Assembly (NCBI GenBank): GCA_016630905.1
Contig: WBMQ01000006.1
Span: forward strand, 1,240,001-1,304,000
Direction: 5' to 3'
Source of the DNA: Capillidium heterosporum
Lineage: Eukaryota; Entomophthoromycota; Entomophthoromycetes; Entomophthorales; Capillidiaceae
Length of the DNA stretch: 64,000 nucleotides
Shown here one piece after another: positions 56,869-64,000 of the stretch. Position 1 is the first letter of the stretch. Every line of letters begins with the position of its first letter. The position numbers were made by a program, and so were the translations under genes. The notes beneath the pieces are model-generated. The model did no database searches. It was not told the origin of the DNA and worked only from the letters and a program-made list of their open reading frames with translations.

Positions 56869-59029
56869 TTAAAAAGCTGAATCCTCCTCGTACTCATTTT
56901 CTAAACCTAGTTTGGCGAACATGCCTTCCCCTATTTCCAAATTTTCCTCCGTCACAAACCTTTTGACTAAATCCTTATAGTTGCTATGTACCATTTCCAA
57001 ATCCAATTCGAAATCGGAGATCAAGTCGAAGTTCGGATCATCTTGCACAATCCCAACTTTGGAGTTATCTTCTATATTGCCATCAACAACCTGATGAAGT
57101 TGAAACTTATAGTTGAAAGTTAATACGATATTTGGAGTTTTCACTTCAGTATCTAAGTATAGTATCTATCAATATAAAAGTATGTAAATTTAGTACCTGA
57201 ATTAAATTTGGTTAGATAAGTATTCACCGCCGAATCCAACCATCCATAGACTTTTGAATCTTTAGTATCCTCATCCTTATTGACATGATACCAGAGATAA
57301 GCTATAGCTATAAATAAATGATTTCTAAATTTAGCACCCATAAACTTTTAAATAAGCTTTACCATAGGATTTAGGACAGGCTGAAGATTCTGAAGTCACA
57401 GTTAGACAAAATATGGGGTTCGGATTCCCATCGAAAGTCAAAGGTGGATAGGTAGTTAAAAAGGCGTCCAAGTTTCCTTCCATCTCAAAGCTCTCTAAAA
57501 CTAAAGTTTTACGTAGGACGTACCCACTATTTAAAAAGTTCAAAGTTAGTAAATCAACTAATCAAACAAAATATCTTACTTGGGTTTAATTACCCTATCG
57601 AAGTGCTTGGGCAGATGCTCATAATCGGAAACAACCTCCTTAACCTGGAACTGTAGCCCATCCAAATTATCGACTACAAAGCTGTACTCACCTCTATCGG
57701 TGGAAGGAGTGACATTAACAGGCATGCTGGTGATAAAGGTAGCGTTGTAGATTGCAGCCAATCGAGCAAAGCTTTGGCTCAGTTCGGCCCCGCTCCCAAA
57801 CTGAGTTAGAAGTAAGGGGTGGGGACCATACTTGCCAACCGATTGGAAAATAGATTGGAACCTTGGTAATAGCTCTTTAGCATTTACTATTTTAAAACTG
57901 TTATTTAATGAAATAAAGGGAGCAAATTACTTACCATTAGAAGAATTGGAAGGCAACAATGCAGTTGTGTATAGTAAACTATCGATTTCGCGTCTTTCTA
58001 ATTTAAATTTCTGACTCAGTAGGGTATCGATTGGCATCTCCAATTCTTCTTCCGTTAAAGTGCCACTGTTTAAACCTGTTGAAGGCGGTAGTTGAACAGT
58101 TGAGTTGGTACTAACTATCGATTTGATGGCCTTCATTAGTTTGTGTTTGGTTATTAAACTTAGTTCTTTGGTGGAAAATATGGTTTCCTTCGAACTCGGT
58201 ATCTATAAAATAGTCATTACATTATATATGCAAAAGGGATACCTTGATAAATTTGTTGTCGCAGTATAGCTCACTGAAATTGACCAACTTGAAGCTTAAA
58301 TATTTGTAACATTTTGACTCTAGTAATAGATTTACTAATTGGTTTTGGGATAAAGTTAGTTGCGGGTTCAATTCAATTTGGAATTTGTTGTCGTTAGCCA
58401 CCCAGCCTTTAATATTACTAATGAGTTTACTCAGCAACTTGTAGGAAAGAGTTGGATCGGTAATCTCGACAAACTTTGGTAGGAAGTTTGTAATAATCTG
58501 CTGGACTGCTAAACTTAATAAGGTGTTGGTAGGATCTCTTAAGTTTAGCTTCTTTGCTAAGAAAGCAAGCAGGTTGGCTTCATATAAACTGCTGTTGGAT
58601 AAATCTAATTGTTCTGCCAAATTCTCATCTTCCACTTGGGCATCGACTTGCTCGTTAACACTACTTAGTATCGAATCGAAAGTTAAATTGCCAAACTGAA
58701 AGTAGGAATCTTTAATGCTTAAATTGGTATCTATTATAGGCAATTTAGGATACAATTATTATACGCACGCTTAAAATTACCTAAAGTGAAGGTTTGCAAT
58801 ACTTGGCTTAAGTTTAAACTTGAATAGTTTGTCCCATAGCTTATATTACTATCCCAACACAGTACTTTTACACCTTGTATAGCTAATGCGCTGTTTCATT
58901 TATTAACAATTCCAGAAATAAACATCAATAAAAAATTCAAAATACATTATATTACCTGGCAAGCACTGTATTCTTGACACTTGTACCCAATATCAACACA
59001 TCGAATTTTTCTAGGGTATCTTCTCTCAT
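56869..59029 (-). CDS. MRS6: Rab escort protein Mrs6 (GDI superfamily)
   Basis: Multi-exon gene from 59029. Exon 1 gives MREDTLEKFDVLILGTSVKN and, after a 75 bp intron (58965-58891), continues TVLASALAIQGVKVLCWDSN and ISYGTNYSSLNLSQ, the nucleotide-fold start shared by Rab escort proteins and Rab GDI. Later exons carry a long acidic insert, GKYGPHPLLLTQFGSGAELS and QSFARLAAIYNATFI, a conserved GDI/REP block. The C-terminus is acidic (LGLENEYEEDSAF). The escort protein presents Rab GTPases to geranylgeranyl transferase II and delivers them to membranes. The degenerate glycine motif, the insert after the first domain and the acidic tail favour REP over GDI. Individual junctions after the second intron were not all length-checked. 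Confidence 0.85.
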
Positions 59030-61426
59030 AATATATCGAAATAAATCTACAAATTTTGTTGAGCCAGTTGGTATCGAAATAAAAGGTATCGCAACTCTGA
59101 AAATATCCAATCTCAAATTTGCAAGTGCTGATCAGGTTTAAATTCGAAGCTTGATTAGAAACGGATTTTTAGCCTAGGAAACTACAACTTCCAATTGGTT
59201 GGTGGAAGCGTCATCCTTCTGGCTTTCCATCTAGATTTTAGCAGAGCAATTGAACTAACCTTTCATCTATACATTTGCTCATTTTTAACATATCAAATGA
59301 CATATTCACCTTTTTGCAATACCATTGAATGAAAATAGAAACATAATGGTCCATAGAAATTTAAATTTATTCCAATAGCCAAGGCAAATAACTCGTAGAT
59401 TTTGGCAAGTTTCTATGACTGACTGCAGGCTTCTCTACAGCCTTACACTCCTAGATCTATAGTTGATTCTATAGCCAACGGTATTGAGTTGAATATGTTT
59501 GTATTAATAAGAGGAGATAGTCAGCGTGGCGGCCCTAAAAATATAAATTTAGTAGTAGGCCCTTGAGTAGACTCATCATCGATGTCACATTTAAGCTATT
59601 GATACTACAGTTCTCCACGTGTGGGCTACATAAATCGCTTTAACTTTTGTATTTACTCAATAAAGAAGTTGCTGGAATGCCTGTACAATAAAATTTTCCA
59701 TTGAATCAGGTTCTCTTCGCATTTTACCTTTATATATCTTATAAACATGATATTTTGCTTTAAGAGATCGATATTTCGATGCGATACATTTTACATCCGG
59801 AATATAGAACTATATCACTGCTGTTCTTTAAATATCCAAAAGGAAAATTATAACTTTCCTTTTACGAAAGTAAATATAGTATACGAAACTATCCTCTTGA
59901 CCAATATGTTATATTTTTAAATCCAACTTTTAAAAATATACTCTATATTACAGTTCCCTCGATTTATGGAACTATGTTGTAAAGCGGCTTAATATCCTAA
60001 TCTAACCAAGGGTGCACATGAGGAGTTTAAAATCTAAATCTCCAGTAGTGTAGTTCTATAGATGAAAAGTTTCTATAATCTTAGATACACTTCAAAGTAT
60101 CTTGGACGGATGAAAAATTATCTATTTATTCAATTCAGGCTTTGAGTTCAAATGTAAAACTTGCACAACTGGTTTTTCAGCGGCAACTGAATTGTACTGC
60201 AATATTTACCAAAAAAGGCAATGTCCCTTAAAATTGAAACGATCTTTCACACTACAAAACGTACATCTTTTATACAATGGAAGAGGTAGTGAACACAAAT
60301 TGTAACTACCTCCACCGCCTCCTGTCTTCTTATTGAAGAAAGTATAAATTAAGGAAAAGTTGCCTTTTGTAGGTGTGGATTAGAGGTACTGACGAATATA
60401 CTTTTGTAAGGATTAGCTTAAACTTTGAAACTAGCGTTAAACTTATGAAATATGTCCCAACCTGGCTAATTTGTAAATCTATATTTGTGTACAACTTAAA
60501 ACTATTGGTGGGAGCATTCCTACTGACCTAACAGCAGTTAGTTTAACCTTACATTGCTAGTAAAGTTGTCAGGTTAGGATCGCCTGAAACGCTTTAATCA
60601 GCACTGCTCCTTTACCTACGAGCTAAATTTAGCACTGATACCTAATACAGCCATATTTGGTATTTAAAGCTTGGCTGTTCCAATCAGGGACCTGCACGAA
60701 ACTGTAGTAAATTTCCCTTACTCCACGGGGGTCTTACACGACTATATTTTCTCCAATCTTCAGTAATTGATCTGGGAATCCCGAAGAACTCTTTTACCCT
60801 TGGCAATAAGGTACTTGGTGGAATGGCTCCATAGCACCATATTGGAAGCTGCATGCGGGAAATTATTTTTCCTATTGCGTGGACGTTGAACTAGACCTCA
60901 AGGGTCCATCCCAATGTTTTTGCACTTCAAAATTTCATCTGGCTATGCAAATAAATCTTATCAAATCTACATAATCACTGAACCTATTTTTAAACCTGTG
61001 TACTATTGAAGTGAATACACAAGTGCAATGTGCCCAAAAAAGTAGTTTGTTTAATAAATGTTTCAAATCACCTGCATGACGGATCGGAAGGAGAGACGGA
61101 CTAGCCTCAAGGCACCATTCATTATCGTTTTAGGAGGATAACGTTCTCAAAGTACTCGTGTCATATATCCTATTTAGGCCCGTCGTTACTATATGTACCA
61201 AATTAATAAAATTAATGTTTTTCCTTACACTCTGTTTAGAAATTTGGGGAGAGTTTTCCAAAGTGCTGTTGTGGAAACTCGCCTAGATTCCATGAACAGA
61301 CTAGATGTTCAATAATTCTCCACTAGTTTCTAGTATAAGTGAATCATTATATAAACGTAGACAATACCCTCGAATTCCAATCTTTACTATTTTAATTGAA
61401 TTTTGAATTTGACAAACTAGCAATTT
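59030..61426. other. Long intergenic region (2.4 kb) upstream of the zinc-cluster regulator
   Basis: No coding potential was seen. The middle part (about 60250-60950) is less AT-rich than the flanks. A hairpin or dyad with arms GAGGTAGT (60283-60290) and ACTACCTC (60305-60312) stands out. The length fits a complex promoter, common for fungal regulators. Confidence 0.5.
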
Positions 61427-63232
61427 ATGGGAGCGTGCGATAGTTGTCGAGATTCACGAGTAAAATGTATTAACAACGGATTAGAATGTACCCGATGTAG
61501 CTACTTGAAACTCAAATGCACGTACGTCTACCACTCTAGGAGGAATCCATCCTGCGTCACTTGTAGGGTAATCAAGAGGTACTGCGACAAATCCAAACCA
61601 ACCTGCCACTACTGCTTGAAGAACAACCTGACTTGCGTTTACCTTACTCCTAGCACATCCACCTTAGTATTTTTAGAAACTACCAGCCACGCGGATATCA
61701 AGGCTCACCTAAAAAACTACAGCCTGTTGACAAGGATTCCCAAATTGAACCTCGATTCCACCTGTTTAAACACCTCTAGCTTAAAGAAGGACTTTGTTTT
61801 CGATATCGGCTCCAACACCTGGAAGGAGAGTATTACCAAGCCGTTTAGGTGCATAAGCACGTTTTTGAAGTTCGCACAAGTTTTAAATTCACCCAAGGCA
61901 AAGGCGGTTATAACTGGCAGTATAGTCCCAGAGAAAGAGTTTTACCTTACTGGAGTCGTCGTTAAGCACTTGATAGACCTATTCTATCTCAACATAGGCA
62001 GTTATATCCCCCTCGTTCCCAAACCCTACCTAAACTATCTTTTGTTCAAGTTCCCCAATCGGAATGACACCCAACTTCTTCTATATTCAATCTGCTTGGC
62101 CGCATCGAATAACTTTGAATCGCTACCTTTGTGTGGAGTTCTAAAGGAGGTCTTTGCATATAGAATCGTCAATTTGTACAGATCCTGTTACCTAAAACCA
62201 AGCCTACCGTTGTTGTTTGCGAATATTGTTTTATCTTATATTGGGAATATGGAAATCAAGAATCCGTTGATACTATCCCAGGAGTACTATATTTCGCAGG
62301 CTATACGCCTATCCCACCTTTTTGGAATTCATCTAAGATGTAACAAATTGGGAAACATAGTGCAGGAAATGTATATTAGGCTCTACAGTATAATCAGCAT
62401 CCACGAGTTTATTATCTTCCCCCAGTACGGCGGAGCTGGTTTAACTTCCTACGAGCATTTTGATTTCAGGGAGCCTGAGTTTTGCGATCAACTTGATATA
62501 GGGAAGCCGGAGCGTCTGCCAGTACTTTCGAATCACAAGGTGTATCAAAACTCATCATTATACTGTTTGAAATATCTACTCTTTGCCCGAACTACAATGC
62601 AACGGATCTCAGCCCTTAAATTCCACTTTTTGGTCAGTAAGGACTGCAGCGAGCAGCCAAAGGCGGACCCAGACTTTGGTAAATATTCGAAAGAGGCTTT
62701 AAAGCTCGAGAAGAATATGCACAAAGCCTTCTTCACCCAACCTTTCTTTGACATTGAGGCATCACGTAGAGTAAAATCCCTTGCCCCACCTAGGAATATC
62801 AGCCTCATCCACATCTTCGTCTTACATCTGTGCCTAATTATGGACATCTATGAGCCACTTATCACTACAAATTGCAACTTTGATGGTTTAGCCCGGTTTG
62901 ATTTCTCGATTGAAGAGCTGCACTTGAAGGAGTTTATAGGTTTGGAGGCCAAAATCAAGTTTATTCTGTCCATCTTCCTCGTCATCAAAACGATCACTCG
63001 ACACCATTACAACTATATCAACACGGGTGTGTGCTACCGGTGGCTCAAAATTACAGCCATCATGAACCGTATAAACGTAGCTATCGACATACTGTCCAAG
63101 GTAGAGGAATGTAGCAGTGCTTTACTGCTATTGAAAAGTTACTTTCATGAATTAGTTAATATTTTAGATATCAACAAGCTACGATGGCCGTCCATCGTAA
63201 CCGTTTTAGATCATAGTAAACAGATTGCCTAA
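61427..63232 (+). CDS. Transcription factor with two tandem Zn2Cys6 clusters
   Basis: A single exon of 601 residues. The N-terminus contains two complete fungal zinc clusters back to back. The first uses Cys 4, 7, 14, 21, 24 and 31; the second uses Cys 43, 46, 53, 60, 63 and 70. Both have the identical CX2CX6CX6CX2CX6C spacing, separated by an 11-residue linker rich in basic residues (YHSRRNPS). The second has the usual loop Pro (KPTC); the first does not (LECTRC). The remainder resembles the regulatory middle region of fungal Zn2Cys6 activators, helical and hydrophobic (LLYSICLAASNNF, SQAIRLSHLFGIHLRCN). Normally these factors carry one cluster and bind CGG triplets as dimers. Target genes cannot be told from sequence. 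Confidence 0.9.
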   Translation: MGACDSCRDSRVKCINNGLECTRCSYLKLKCTYVYHSRRNPSCVTCRVIKRYCDKSKPTCHYCLKNNLTCVYLTPSTSTLVFLETTSHADIKAHLKNYSLLTRIPKLNLDSTCLNTSSLKKDFVFDIGSNTWKESITKPFRCISTFLKFAQVLNSPKAKAVITGSIVPEKEFYLTGVVVKHLIDLFYLNIGSYIPLVPKPYLNYLLFKFPNRNDTQLLLYSICLAASNNFESLPLCGVLKEVFAYRIVNLYRSCYLKPSLPLLFANIVLSYIGNMEIKNPLILSQEYYISQAIRLSHLFGIHLRCNKLGNIVQEMYIRLYSIISIHEFIIFPQYGGAGLTSYEHFDFREPEFCDQLDIGKPERLPVLSNHKVYQNSSLYCLKYLLFARTTMQRISALKFHFLVSKDCSEQPKADPDFGKYSKEALKLEKNMHKAFFTQPFFDIEASRRVKSLAPPRNISLIHIFVLHLCLIMDIYEPLITTNCNFDGLARFDFSIEELHLKEFIGLEAKIKFILSIFLVIKTITRHHYNYINTGVCYRWLKITAIMNRINVAIDILSKVEECSSALLLLKSYFHELVNILDINKLRWPSIVTVLDHSKQIA

Positions 63233-64000
63233 TGTAAATATTGTATTATATTGGCTAATAAATGTTCTTCAATTTATGTATACCTTATATAATACCTATT
63301 CAATATACATTTTAAAGTTTATCATTTTCCTTTATATATAGCTTGGCAGCAGTTTTATTTCAAAGTACAAATCCCATATCTAGTATTTGTGGCACAATTC
63401 ATAAAAAGTTTATCGAACTTTTACTGATAGGATATTCAACGGACGTCACTTGACAGAAATATCGTAAACTCCCAAGGTATTGTTAAAATATTTGTCCGTC
63501 AAAATTAATGAATCTCATCGAAGCTACTAGGGGCTATAAAGTGCTTGCGTTTGGAAAGGGGAGCTTGAGTATAGGCTCACTAGTTTCAAGTAGTAAAACT
63601 TTCTTGCCGCTTTTAGGTTTTAGCGAGAGGGATGAGGATCCTCCACTACACTTGCATATGAAGCTCAAACGAGTCTGAACCCCCCTTTTATGGAGATTTG
63701 GGAGTCGGTCGGTTAACTCTGGAATTGGAAAAAGGTATCGAGGGTTCGGTTTATCGGATAACCCGAAACCCCAGAGTAGCCCCTACGCTAATTCCTTTAT
63801 CAGACTCATTAGTAATCTAATAATAGCTGACTTGTCGTTAGTCAACAGAAATATAGGAGTTAAAAGTAAATACCTGCCGACAATTTTTAACCAAGCTTGC
63901 TCTATTGTAAAATGTATAAAGTGTATTGGAATAAAAGAAGTACTACCTAGTGAAACTCTATTAGTGATAAATGAATTATAAACAAATGTCAAGTTAAATA
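63233..64000. other. 3' flank of the regulator with CGG-triplet motifs
   Basis: Non-coding. At 63706-63712 there is CGGTCGG, and at 63742-63772 an imperfect palindrome that contains CGG at 63747-63749 and CCG at 63763-63765, separated by 13 bases. This is the arrangement of a Zn2Cys6 dimer site. It may belong to a gene beyond the window. The last 250 bases hold nothing recognisable. Confidence 0.4.

Noticed and set aside
1..64000. tRNA genes, CRISPR arrays, transposons and tandem repeats
   Set aside because: I looked for tRNA B-box-like sequences, spaced direct repeats, and terminal repeats with transposase or reverse-transcriptase motifs, and found none that were convincing. Weak tRNA candidates cannot be excluded without a scan.

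Overview
The window is nuclear DNA of a yeast-like ascomycete fungus. Almost every recognisable product is a conserved eukaryotic or fungal protein (Sth1-type remodeller, AP-1 mu chain, SRP72, Erv41, Yos9, Rab escort protein, mitoribosomal mL53 and mL49, Ups1, a Zn2Cys6 regulator). Genes are interrupted by many tiny GT-AG introns of about 37-75 bp, usually with a CTAAC or CTAAT branch sequence close to an AT-rich 3' end. I reconstructed exon joins by hand. For twelve genes (ESS2, SCI1-like, Yippee, DUF726, DASS, AP-1 mu, HIT1, ERV41, PRXL2, UPS1, STH1, amidase) the summed exon lengths are multiples of three. ESS2, a Yippee protein, a PRXL2 protein and heavy splicing fit an early-diverging Saccharomycotina or Taphrinomycotina yeast better than a Saccharomyces-like one; that placement is inference. 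No tRNA, rRNA, transposon or CRISPR was seen.

Layout. 0.2-9.5 kb: a PH-domain protein, a possible gene relic, a divergent pair of nuclear/splicing proteins (ESS2 and an RS-rich SCI1-like protein), and a Yippee protein. 10-18 kb: two type III glutamine synthetase genes, tail to tail, forming a large inverted duplication that includes about 0.9 kb of promoter. 18.5-22.4 kb: a DUF952 protein, a DUF726 lipase (MIL1-like) and a divergent mitoribosomal pair. 23-29.9 kb: a plant/bacterial-like dicarboxylate transporter, AP-1 mu and HIT1. 30-39 kb: ERV41, HIS1, an unknown protein, a PRXL2 peroxiredoxin-like protein and SRP72. 40-51.6 kb: UPS1, YOS9, STH1 and an Ist2/TMEM16 protein. 52-64 kb: a GPI-type surface protein, a secreted amidase, the Rab escort protein MRS6 and a regulator with two zinc clusters in tandem.

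Themes. The secretory pathway is well represented (SRP72, YOS9, ERV41, AP-1 mu, MIL1-like, MRS6, IST2), but the genes are scattered and do not form a cluster. The most unusual features are the near-identical glutamine synthetase pair, microexons of 9, 11, 16 and 19 nt, the tandem double zinc cluster, and an apparent one-base frameshift near the end of IST2. Intergenic regions are AT-rich and often 1-2 kb long.
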